A stretch of 64,000 nucleotides of DNA from Torulaspora globosa (Eukaryota > Ascomycota > Saccharomycetes > Saccharomycetales > Saccharomycetaceae). This document shows, one piece after another, positions 48,932 through 59,278 of this stretch. A program made the position numbers and the translations under genes. The notes beneath the pieces are model-generated. The model had not been told where the DNA came from. It worked only from the letters and a program-made list of their open reading frames with translations, and ran no database searches. The stretch lies in the NCBI RefSeq assembly GCF_014133895.1, contig NC_050727.1:1426001-1490000 (forward strand), written 5' to 3'. How positions within the stretch are numbered: the first letter of the stretch is position 1; every line of letters begins with the position of its first letter.

Positions 48932-50059
48932 ATGGAAACGATCAGGGAAATCGTGAAATCATGCTGTAACTTGTGCTGCTGCTGTTGTACCTACTCAGAA
49001 TCGTATGTCTCCCTCAATGGGAGGCGGTACAACATTAAGAGACTTTTGGGAGAAAGCAGTCTGTCGTTCGTGTACCTAGTTCAGCAATCGGGCGGGACCA
49101 GTAGCGGTGGTGCTATCAGCCTTGGGCCTGTTCGAGAGCTTTATGCCCTTAAGAGGATAAGATGTCCTTTCGGTAACGTCGAGAGCATATCGAATGCGAT
49201 GAGGGAGGTGGAGAATTACAGGAGGTTTCAGAGCCCGTATATCATTGCCCTGATAGATTCCCAGGTCGCTCAGGAGAAGGATGGATCCAAGACAGTGAGC
49301 ATACTTTTACCTTTTTTCCCGCTGGGCTCCCTCCAGGACAGCATAGACCGCAACCTGCTCAAGAGCACCTTTATATCCGAGAGCGAGTGTCTGAGGATCA
49401 TGATGGGCATTGCCAGAGGTCTGCGTTGTCTGCACGACCCAGCCGCGAGAGAGCAGACCGGTAGCGATGCGGAGACGGCACAGGACACTGTATCTATGTC
49501 CTACAGTGAGGAGGCGGCGTTGCTGCTTGACGACACGCCGCTCGAGCTCGACATCCTGTCGTCTCAGAACACTGTTGCGACGAAATCATACATCCACAGA
49601 GACATCAGGCCTTCCAACATTCTGTTTTCCGCAGAAGGTCTCCCGATCATATCCGATCTAGGTTCATGTTGCAAGGCGGATATCAAGGTTACGACAAGAC
49701 ACCAGCTCAGCGAGCTGCAAGAATGGGTCACTGATAACTGTGCAATGCCCTATACAGCACCCGAACTGCTCAATATTACGCTCAACAGCTCCGTCAGCTG
49801 CAGGGCAGATATTTGGTCACTGGGTTGCACATGCTACACTATGCTTTTTGGCATATCGCCGTTCGAGCGCGAGTTGCAAGTTAGTGGAGTGTCTCTGGTT
49901 TATGCAGCTTGCAATGCCAAATTCAGCTTCCCACAACAGACAAGATACTCAGATGGCCTGATTCAAATGATAAAGTCCTGTATTCAGGTTGATCCAGCCG
50001 CTCGTCCAGACATAAACGAGCTTCTTAGCACGTTGCAAGATCTGCAGACCTCGTCGTGA
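48932..50059 (+). CDS. ENV7: Env7, palmitoylated vacuolar protein kinase (NAK family)
   Basis: 375 aa from the ATG at 48932; S. cerevisiae Env7 is 364. A cluster of seven cysteines (residues 11-19, SCCNLCCCCC) stands just before the kinase domain and is the likely palmitoylation site. Kinase motifs include LLGESSLSFVYLVQ, ELYALKRIRCP, catalytic loop HRDIRPSNILF and, in place of DFG, DLGSC as in the S. cerevisiae protein. Env7 works at the vacuole membrane and restrains fusion. Syntenic with YPL236C. Confidence 0.94.
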   Translation: METIREIVKSCCNLCCCCCTYSESYVSLNGRRYNIKRLLGESSLSFVYLVQQSGGTSSGGAISLGPVRELYALKRIRCPFGNVESISNAMREVENYRRFQSPYIIALIDSQVAQEKDGSKTVSILLPFFPLGSLQDSIDRNLLKSTFISESECLRIMMGIARGLRCLHDPAAREQTGSDAETAQDTVSMSYSEEAALLLDDTPLELDILSSQNTVATKSYIHRDIRPSNILFSAEGLPIISDLGSCCKADIKVTTRHQLSELQEWVTDNCAMPYTAPELLNITLNSSVSCRADIWSLGCTCYTMLFGISPFERELQVSGVSLVYAACNAKFSFPQQTRYSDGLIQMIKSCIQVDPAARPDINELLSTLQDLQTSS

Positions 50060-50194
50060 GTGATCTTAATTCTCTACAGTACCCAACTGTCACAAGTGCC
50101 TAATGCGGTCAGATCTACCAAGTTAAGAAGAGTCCATGATAGTCTCTTCTGACTCCTGGTGGCTTCCAATTCTGCTAGCCGATCGAGCGAATCC

Positions 50195-50716
50195 ATGTCC
50201 ACAAACGCTAGTGTCAAAAGTTTTCAGAATTGCTTGGAAACTGAAGTGCCAGGTTACAATGACTGCCCATCGTTCTTGTACCAAGTGAACAAAGTATCCG
50301 CAAGAGGCGGCAGAAGAAATAGGATAGCTGCAAAAGTACGAGACATATGTGGGAATACTACAGCGCCTAGCATGCCTCCCCCGCTGACAAATTCCACTGC
50401 AAAAGAAACTGATGATGAAGGGCACTCGCAAATTATGTCGAAAGAAGAGGTTCTTGCGAAGGTTCGAGATGTATATAATGCCGAGAGTAAGCTGTCTGTC
50501 CAAGAGTTTGAGTTTTACAGGCGGAAAGTAGACTTGAATATGACGAAAAGTCTCGATTCAGAGTCGACGAGGCGCGTGTTGACGACTGTCCTGGAAGAAT
50601 TGGAGGATAAGGACAGGTGCGCCCGCATATTGAGGGAATGGCTGACCTCTGACGTTACAATCTCCAGTTGGTGCCCAGCCTTTCTCAAAATATATGAAAA
50701 TGCGTCAATTATTTAA
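50195..50716 (+). CDS. ADD37: Probable Add37 ortholog
   Basis: 173 aa from the ATG at 50195; an upstream in-frame GTG would add 12 residues. S. cerevisiae Add37 (YMR184W) is about 198. The readable blocks are VPGYNDCPSFLYQVNKVS, RRNRIAAKVRDICGNTTAPS, then a charged C-terminus. No known domain is seen. Add37 is linked to ER-associated degradation of a reporter protein, with no known mechanism. The call rests mainly on place and strand: S. cerevisiae has YMR184W between SSO2 and RTP1, and here it lies between the same genes. Confidence 0.6.
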   Translation: MSTNASVKSFQNCLETEVPGYNDCPSFLYQVNKVSARGGRRNRIAAKVRDICGNTTAPSMPPPLTNSTAKETDDEGHSQIMSKEEVLAKVRDVYNAESKLSVQEFEFYRRKVDLNMTKSLDSESTRRVLTTVLEELEDKDRCARILREWLTSDVTISSWCPAFLKIYENASII

Positions 50717-50812
50717 ATAATCTACTAATACTAATAAGCAGACAATGGGAATAATTACATTCTTGTAAGGTGCTAAAACATGACAAACGGTGAAATACAT
50801 GGAAACAGAACG

Positions 50813-51664
50813 TTACATTCTCCTTCTCTTTCCGACGGTAGCCTGGAAACCAGTCTTGATGGAGGACACGGATCTTGTCGAACCACAGCTTTTACAGACC
50901 AAGAAGAACAATCTGTTGGATTGTTCCTTCTTCAACTCTGTGTTAATGCTCTTACATGTCTTACAGGTGACATATTCCAAGATGTATCTTCTCAAAACGT
51001 TTTCCATTTGTTTAGATTGAAATTTACCCTTGATGACTAGTCTCTTCTGCCCGTCCACAGAACCAGAGGTACCCAATTCAGCAAACAGATATTGGATAAG
51101 ATGCTCTGGGGATCTTTGCAATTTCTCGGAGATGTCCTGGATATTAGAGAAAATGGTCTTCTTACCATCACGCAAACACACAGGAGGTGGAATTCTGAAC
51201 TTTGGTCCGGATCTGTCACCAGCTAGTTCTGGGTTGTTAGCTTTCAGGATCTCGAAAAATCTGTGAAGTAAATCGGGGTACCCCAAACCGACTTCCTGTT
51301 GAAGCGTCGATTCGATCACTGGAGTGCTCTCTTTACTAGTAGTTTCATCGACCTTGACACCAGCCTTGGCCAGTTGCTGTTCGAAATCGTCCAAATCCGT
51401 CTCCTTTGCCTTTTTCTTCTTTTTCTTCAATTTTAGTTCGCCCAATGCTTCCGAAATGTCATCTGTGGAGTCCGTGGGTTCCTCAGAAGCTGCTTTACTC
51501 TTCTTCTTCTTCTTTTTCTTCAATCCAGCGAATAGATCATCGTTAACATCTGCTTCAGATTGTGAAATGACCGCATCGAGATTTTCCGGTGCCACCTTCT
51601 TCGAAGACTTCTTCTTTTTCATAGAGGGGTCAAACCCCAATTCTGCAGCTAATTCTGACGACAT
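50813..51664 (-). CDS. SUI3: Sui3, eIF2 beta subunit
   Basis: 283 aa from the ATG at 51664 (MSSELAAELGFDPSMKKKK); S. cerevisiae Sui3 is 285. An in-frame TTG further upstream is ignored. Three lysine blocks in the N-terminal half bind eIF5 and eIF2B. The C-terminal half is almost identical to S. cerevisiae and has the C2C2 zinc finger (CKTCKS then CKSCGS). It delivers initiator tRNA as part of the eIF2 ternary complex, and GCD1 of this window encodes part of its exchange factor. Confidence 0.98.
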   Translation of the reverse strand: MSSELAAELGFDPSMKKKKSSKKVAPENLDAVISQSEADVNDDLFAGLKKKKKKKSKAASEEPTDSTDDISEALGELKLKKKKKKAKETDLDDFEQQLAKAGVKVDETTSKESTPVIESTLQQEVGLGYPDLLHRFFEILKANNPELAGDRSGPKFRIPPPVCLRDGKKTIFSNIQDISEKLQRSPEHLIQYLFAELGTSGSVDGQKRLVIKGKFQSKQMENVLRRYILEYVTCKTCKSINTELKKEQSNRLFFLVCKSCGSTRSVSSIKTGFQATVGKRRRM

Positions 51665-51802
51665 CTTGATCCTTGGAGATTCGTACGCTACACCTACCTC
51701 ACCTATACACCGGAGCCCAGGAGTCCTAAACGCTTTCAATTAAACCCAGCTTAAAGAATCTTCAAAAATTTTCATCCGTCAAAAGTGATTACGATATCCA
51801 GA

Positions 51803-51811
51803 CCGGGTAAC
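51803..51811. promoter_or_regulatory. Reb1 site CCGGGTAAC
   Basis: Same nonamer as in the RPT4/GCD1 promoter, 139 bases upstream of SUI3 and just past the YAR1 stop, where it could separate the two same-strand transcripts. Confidence 0.6.
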
Positions 51812-51889
51812 AATTCTGGCTCTATTTGAGACTATTATAGTGTACAAGATATGCATTTGCGCTGGTGCTCGCCTGACCGCAAGGCAGGG

Positions 51890-52498
51890 CTACGAATCGT
51901 TGATGTCCAATTGCTCGGTGTTTTGTCTGAGGGCCTCCGTCGCGTCTTTAGTGACTTGCTCGATCTCTGTGCCCTTCGTCACCTGAACTGCGGGCGCAGC
52001 CCCGTTGTCCTGGCTCTCTTCTTCATTTCGTAGCGGCTCCACGTCGTACTTTTCAAGGAAATAGCCTTCAACTTCCTCTTTTCCGTTGTTCTCCGCTTCG
52101 TAAATTGCATCTTGGTTGAACTTATTCCTGATGAAAGGATCCGCTTCATACTCGTCGCAGAGCAGTTTCACGGCTTCGAGCTTACCGTTCAAGGAGGCCC
52201 AATGCAATGCTGTGTTGCCTGTTTCATTTTGTTGGTTCACAAACTCCCTGACTTCCTCGTCGCTGGCGGAATTCTCCTTCACCAATTCCATGATGTATCT
52301 GGCAGCCTCTACATGGCCGTTGGCACATGCCATGTGCAATGCAGTGGAGTTGGAGCTTGAATCTCTGCATGTCTTCAACAGTTTTGGATGAATCAAAGTG
52401 GTGAAAATATCCCGCAGAGACTCCAGATCTCCAGCTCTGGCGTCTAATATGATGGCATCCTGGTCTTCCTGATCCAATGGCTCTGTGTGAAGCGTCAT
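51890..52498 (-). CDS. YAR1: Yar1, ankyrin-repeat chaperone of Rps3
   Basis: 202 aa; S. cerevisiae Yar1 is 200. Ankyrin repeats run from about 12 to 135, with readable units STALHMACANGHVEAARYIM and GNTALHWASLNGKLEAVKLL. The C-terminal tail is acidic. Yar1 protects newly made Rps3 on the way to the pre-40S particle. The promoter shared with RTP1 carries PAC and RRPE motifs, typical of ribosome biogenesis genes. Confidence 0.95.
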   Translation of the reverse strand: MTLHTEPLDQEDQDAIILDARAGDLESLRDIFTTLIHPKLLKTCRDSSSNSTALHMACANGHVEAARYIMELVKENSASDEEVREFVNQQNETGNTALHWASLNGKLEAVKLLCDEYEADPFIRNKFNQDAIYEAENNGKEEVEGYFLEKYDVEPLRNEEESQDNGAAPAVQVTKGTEIEQVTKDATEALRQNTEQLDINDS

Positions 52499-52548
52499 AT
52501 CTGCGCAGACGGACCCTTTAATGTTGATCTACCCTGCGTACACTTCGA

Positions 52549-52586
52549 GCTCATCTCAAGCTCATCTCAAGGCCAAAATTTTTTCA
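52549..52586. promoter_or_regulatory. PAC-like pair and RRPE in the YAR1/RTP1 promoter
   Basis: GCTCATCTC occurs at 52549-52557 and 52560-52568, and AAAATTTTTTC (52575-52585) follows, the reverse of an RRPE. They lie 50-90 bases upstream of YAR1. The motif set matches that at YTM1. Confidence 0.7.
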
Positions 52587-52755
52587 ATATACTATGTGCA
52601 TTATCGAGCGTCCGAAGTGATGAACTTCAAGCCTTGAACTGAAGCGATGAGTTAAACACTTAACTAGCAAGAAATAGCACCAGACCAAGAGGTCTCTTTG
52701 GCGTCACAATCGGGTTAGATTATTTGGCTGCTTTTTCACACTGCTTTGTTTGAGT

Positions 52756-55578
52756 ATGCTGGATGAGAAGCGCGAAAAAGCCACCAAGACGTTGAAGGAG
52801 GTAGTCGAAAATGGACCGCAGTTTACTCGAGAGTCGCCACTGGATGAGGCTTTTAAAGCCCTCTACGAATCTATAATCTCCAAATTGAATGATTCGAAGA
52901 CATATCAGGAGTTGGGCTGCAGCAGTAACGAGGAGTTCGTGAACCAGCTACTGCAGCACTTTGGCAGGATACATGATGCTGCCTGTGATAAACAGCGAAT
53001 AGATGGTGGCGAGCTACTGCCAATCTCGCTTCATGATATGCGCTATATGGACACACTGATTAAGCTGATACTTTTCCATGGGTTAGAGGCTAATCTGCCA
53101 GCTAGCGCGAGATCACAGATATGCCCCGATGAGCTCGGTTGTGGTATTTTAAGGTCCCACCCGGCAAATCCACAGACATTGATCGCTGTCATGGCGTGTC
53201 TTTATCCCATTATAAGTGATACATCGAGAGCAGATGATTATGCTAGGATGGTTGTGTTGAGGGGACCTCTGTATCGGGAAATGGTTTTGGGCCTGCTGCA
53301 TCTTTTTGCTAGCATGGAGGATGCCCAATATGAAAAAATGGTGGATGTTCTTGAAACGGTGCAACAGACGTACGAGCTGCTTAATGTTTATACGTCTCTA
53401 GTTGACACAATCCGCGACACGGAACTGCGTGCTGTCCTTCTTGTTAGATTAAGTACATTACCGGTACGCAGAAATGATGGTGTATTGAGTTTGATAGACT
53501 TTGTCACAGGCGCGCGGGAGAGCGAACAGATAGATGTCGAGAAGGTCTGCAGAGTGACAGAAATCCTGGTGGCCAAGCCTAAGAACATGAGCAGCGTCGA
53601 GTATTTCACGAATCTCTTCGAGCAGGTGAGAGAACAGTTATCCCATATAAACAGGCCCTTGGTCATCACCTGCCTTAACGATTTGATAAGCACTCTGTAC
53701 CAAAAGAATAGCCGTATAATCCAGGACTTTCTTTTCAAACCGGTGTTCGATGTGTTGTACAATATGCCTATTAAGAATTACACTTCAAAACAATTAAACG
53801 ATGTCACCAATGTACTGATTTCTCTTACCAAGAGTCCGTCCGTGGAGATGATGGAAGCCCTAACGAGCGCCTACGGACAGAACCAGTTCTACCTCCACTT
53901 ATGGATCTACGCTCTCTTCCTTAGGAAGTTCCAAACTTTAGCTCCAATAATGTACGATAAGGATGGCAACAAGATTGAAGAGACACCAGCGCCGTACTAC
54001 AACGTTATTCTCTCTCTCATAAAATCGTACATGGTCCTCACAAACCACTTTGAGTCTTTGGATCACTTGGCGCTGAACTTGATTAATTTTGAACATTCAC
54101 AGTGGAAATACGTTGTCGATTTACAGACGCAACTTGTTTCCATCACTGTAAAGGATGAGGGCGAGAAACTGCCGCGCTCACTCACCACTGGTCGAAATGA
54201 GCGCGATGGCTCCTTCGATCTTTTCAAAGACATTGATATGGCAGTAGACCTCTTCGTGTTACTTTTAAATCTGATAGGGAACGAAGAAGTGACCAAAAAT
54301 CTCTTTCTAAATGTTCTCAGCAGGTGGGTTAAGAGCAGCATCGACAATAAGAGACCGGACACTCTAGATGGCAGCGAGTCCAGTGCATTGATACTGGTGG
54401 ACCTCAAGATCTTGGAGCGCATGAACAAGGAGTTTACCAGTGAGATTGTCAAGAAACCAGATGACATTCTATTATTGATCCTGGAGCTCCTTGGCTCCAT
54501 TACTGAGGAGGAAAAGCAAAAGCCTGAGATAGGCGAAGATTCCGACGATGAGGAGGAGGAGCCAGTCGCTGCTACTGCTGCATCAACAATTTTTGACATC
54601 GTGCTAGAGCTGCTCGGGACTGTACTAGATAAAGGTGTTTTGAAGTCTAGCTCAAAGGCTCAAGAAACACTACAGGCCATCCACGAGAAATTGGGCAGGC
54701 ATGAAAATCGACAATGTGAAGAACTGCGATCGAAAATCCATCATCTTTTAAACAACACCAATATTTCAGACCTACAGACCGAATCCTCTTTTGCAGACAA
54801 TCAACTGCTGCTTGAGGCCATGAATAATATCAATGATCCAATAGATCCCATTAAAGTACAAGGACTCACCACGTTGGCTCGCCTCGCCGAAAAACAATCC
54901 CAGGTTGTTCAGCTCCCTAGATTCAGGGCAATCTTTCTACAGCACCTGCGTTATCCAGACCCCTTCGTCTACCTGAACGCCGTCAAGGGCCTAGCTGTGC
55001 TATGCGAACGCGATCCGAACGAGACCGTCGATGCCCTACTCAAAATATATCTAAACCTAGAGCAAAGACACAAGATCGATGACGTGCTCAAAATTGGCGA
55101 ATCTTTGAGTCTCTACATCCAGCGAGAAGGCGAGCTGTTCCAGGGCCGCAATGCCAACAACATTGTCGATGCTTGTCTCGCTATAGTCCGAAAACACGAC
55201 TCACTAGACAACAGAATAAGAATGTCTGCGATCTCGCTGCTCGGCGTATGTCTGCGAGTAAACGCGATCGGCATACAGGACAGAATACCTCTGATACTCG
55301 ACTGTGTCTTCGGTGTTCTACAGCTAGAGACCACCGCAAAGCAGGCAGCCCGTAATAAAAACTACAAAGATGCGTTTGTCGTCAGAAGAGCTGCTATCCA
55401 TCTGGTTTTCGACCTTCTCAATGACAACGGTTTTGATCTGCTGCCAAAAGATTACAACCACGGCCAATTAGTCGTGTTACTCAGATACGCTAGAGAACAC
55501 GACGATGATGCTCTCGTCCGCAAGCATGCCGATGAGATCTTACAGTTGACTGGTAGGCTGTTGGCGCTGCAGATCTGA
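52756..55578 (+). CDS. RTP1: Rtp1, RNA polymerase II assembly/import factor
   Basis: 940 aa from the ATG at 52756 (MLDEKREKATKTL); S. cerevisiae Rtp1 is about 981. An in-frame TTG two codons earlier is ignored. The protein is mostly helical HEAT-like repeats, with an acidic loop (EDSDDEEEEP) near residue 595 and a C-terminal Rtp1/Tango6-type region around 660-930. It joins R2TP-linked assembly and nuclear import of RNA polymerase II; RVB2 of R2TP and GPN2 are also in this window. Its stop codon abuts the HSP82 heat-shock element. Confidence 0.92.
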   Translation: MLDEKREKATKTLKEVVENGPQFTRESPLDEAFKALYESIISKLNDSKTYQELGCSSNEEFVNQLLQHFGRIHDAACDKQRIDGGELLPISLHDMRYMDTLIKLILFHGLEANLPASARSQICPDELGCGILRSHPANPQTLIAVMACLYPIISDTSRADDYARMVVLRGPLYREMVLGLLHLFASMEDAQYEKMVDVLETVQQTYELLNVYTSLVDTIRDTELRAVLLVRLSTLPVRRNDGVLSLIDFVTGARESEQIDVEKVCRVTEILVAKPKNMSSVEYFTNLFEQVREQLSHINRPLVITCLNDLISTLYQKNSRIIQDFLFKPVFDVLYNMPIKNYTSKQLNDVTNVLISLTKSPSVEMMEALTSAYGQNQFYLHLWIYALFLRKFQTLAPIMYDKDGNKIEETPAPYYNVILSLIKSYMVLTNHFESLDHLALNLINFEHSQWKYVVDLQTQLVSITVKDEGEKLPRSLTTGRNERDGSFDLFKDIDMAVDLFVLLLNLIGNEEVTKNLFLNVLSRWVKSSIDNKRPDTLDGSESSALILVDLKILERMNKEFTSEIVKKPDDILLLILELLGSITEEEKQKPEIGEDSDDEEEEPVAATAASTIFDIVLELLGTVLDKGVLKSSSKAQETLQAIHEKLGRHENRQCEELRSKIHHLLNNTNISDLQTESSFADNQLLLEAMNNINDPIDPIKVQGLTTLARLAEKQSQVVQLPRFRAIFLQHLRYPDPFVYLNAVKGLAVLCERDPNETVDALLKIYLNLEQRHKIDDVLKIGESLSLYIQREGELFQGRNANNIVDACLAIVRKHDSLDNRIRMSAISLLGVCLRVNAIGIQDRIPLILDCVFGVLQLETTAKQAARNKNYKDAFVVRRAAIHLVFDLLNDNGFDLLPKDYNHGQLVVLLRYAREHDDDALVRKHADEILQLTGRLLALQI

Positions 55579-55579
55579 A

Positions 55580-55592
55580 GAATCTTCCAGAA
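55580..55592 (+). promoter_or_regulatory. Heat-shock element, three perfect units
   Basis: GAA (55580-55582), TTC (55585-55587) and GAA (55590-55592) have exact 5-base spacing, the canonical Hsf1 site. It starts two bases after the RTP1 stop and lies about 270 bases upstream of HSP82. Confidence 0.85.
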
Positions 55593-55654
55593 CAACTGAG
55601 CTCTTGATCGACATTTAGAGATTGACAGTACTTTAGTCAGTTTGGCTGGATATG

Positions 55655-55672
55655 TTCTAGAAGGTAAAAGAA
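55655..55672 (+). promoter_or_regulatory. Second heat-shock element (TTCTAGAA plus GAA)
   Basis: TTC 55655-55657 and GAA 55660-55662 are followed in phase by GAA at 55670-55672, with one unit skipped: a gapped Hsf1 site about 190 bases upstream of HSP82. The inner TTCTAGAA is the same as in the S. cerevisiae HSP82 promoter element. Confidence 0.7.
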
Positions 55673-55730
55673 CAAAAAAATTTCTTCGCGCTGTGAGAAA
55701 AAGACCCCCCATGGTAGAGCGAGTCAAGGG

Positions 55731-55739
55731 TATATAAAG
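55731..55739 (+). promoter_or_regulatory. TATA box of HSP82
   Basis: TATATAAAG lies 120-128 bases before the HSP82 ATG, downstream of both heat-shock elements. Heat-inducible yeast genes are typically TATA-dependent. Confidence 0.75.
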
Positions 55740-55837
55740 GGACATGATAGATAAGCGGTGGTGATCGAGCAGCGAGTTATTGATTCATAGAAAACCAGCA
55801 TTCACTGTTTACTTTGGTTGGCAAGTGGTCCTGCTAA

Positions 55838-57988
<2,151 letters not shown>

Positions 57989-58173
57989 ACGACCACCACG
58001 CACTAGCAATCTCTGCCACTAATAAACTTGGTTGTCGAATATGTAATGCCACGAGTTAACACCTGTATAAAATAGAAAAAAGATCCTCTTACGTTTTGAT
58101 TTGTTTATTCTCTAGCTACTATAGTTCTTGCTCAACTCGATAGCTCTAAGCAAACAAGCATCCCGTCGAAAAT

Positions 58174-59047
58174 ATGATTGATCAGACTGTGTTGGACTTC
58201 GAACGGAAGTGCAAAGGTATGACGACTGTTAGTTGAAACTACCCCTACTGGCTCAGTCAGACTAACGTAATCGGATACAGATTTACAGGATGCTATCGAG
58301 AAAGGCGGAGACTATGATCAACTAAAGAAGACTTGCAATGAGCTGTTCAAGAGGTTACATGGCATCGCTTCACAACTGCCCCCATATGACCGAGAGAGAT
58401 TTCATTCCAAGGTAGATTCTCTTTTAGACACTATTAGCGCCAGAGAATCCTCCAAAGATGCCACACGTAACAGTTTCCGATTCCAAAAGAAGCCCTCAGT
58501 AAAAAATAAGAAGGCTACAATGAATGCTGCAGATATGCCTTTCCATACTAAAATAGAGACTATGGCAACCAGGGTTGGAGAGTTAATAACTATAAAGAGC
58601 TCCACGGCAAGCTATGAGAATTTAAACAAGTGCACCTTGATCAGTGAGGTGGATGCTGCTGGACACCAAAGCGGTTCATTGATTCTACGCAATATCAATA
58701 ACAGTACCGTTAAATTAGAGCCGGCACCCTTTTCGAGCGGCAGCATTCTCATCACAGATTGTGAGAACCTGCTCATAACATGCAGTACGCCACCAAAAAA
58801 TGCCATTCAAATGAGGTTGCACAATCTATCCAACTGCAAGCTACTCATAAGGCCGCTTGATTCAGCTACTAAGCAGGTAATTGTGCTTGAGAACTGTTTC
58901 GACTGTATTTTCCACAAGACCACAGAGCACCTGTTGAACCTACAGAATTTCAGCGCGTTAGCCCTGAGAGGCAAGGATGACAATGTTGAGGACACAGATG
59001 CCTCCAAATTTGAGCTATTCGATATTACAGGGTCTACTCATCAATAA
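58174..59047 (+). CDS. CIN2: Cin2, tubulin cofactor C homolog (spliced)
   Basis: join(58174..58216, 58281..59047), 269 aa; S. cerevisiae Cin2 is 268 and is also spliced near its 5' end. Exon 1 encodes MIDQTVLDFERKCK and splits the next Asp codon. An N-terminal coiled part is followed by a C-CAP beta-helix domain (about 125-240; for example LINKCTLI-like strands and VLENCFDCIFHKTTEH). Cofactor C activates GTP hydrolysis of tubulin with other cofactors, or acts as GAP for the Arl2 homolog Cin4. An unspliced start at 58520 would remove the whole helical N-terminus. Confidence 0.9.
58217..58280 (+). other. Spliceosomal intron of CIN2
   Basis: 64 bases. The 5' site is GTATGA (58217-58222), the branch sequence is GACTAAC (58260-58266), and the 3' site is CAG ending at 58280, about 15 bases after the branch A. 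Both 5' site and branch depart by one base from consensus. Splicing joins an ATG exon to the open C-CAP frame in phase. Confidence 0.85.
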
Positions 59048-59278
59048 TGGTAAACTAGCCGTGGTGCTCGTTAACCACGACTTGTCGAATGTGCTGTGGA
59101 TTGGCAAATTATACTGATTAGGAAAGGTATAAACAATCGAAAGTCCAAGACGGAATGAATGAATAAGTCTAATCTACAGATAGTGGCAGTCGTCGATTTC
59201 ATGTCATGATTGTTTCATGGTAGTTCAGCAGCTGAAATCCATGAACTGAATAGGACAAAAAGCCTAAGAGATTGAGCA

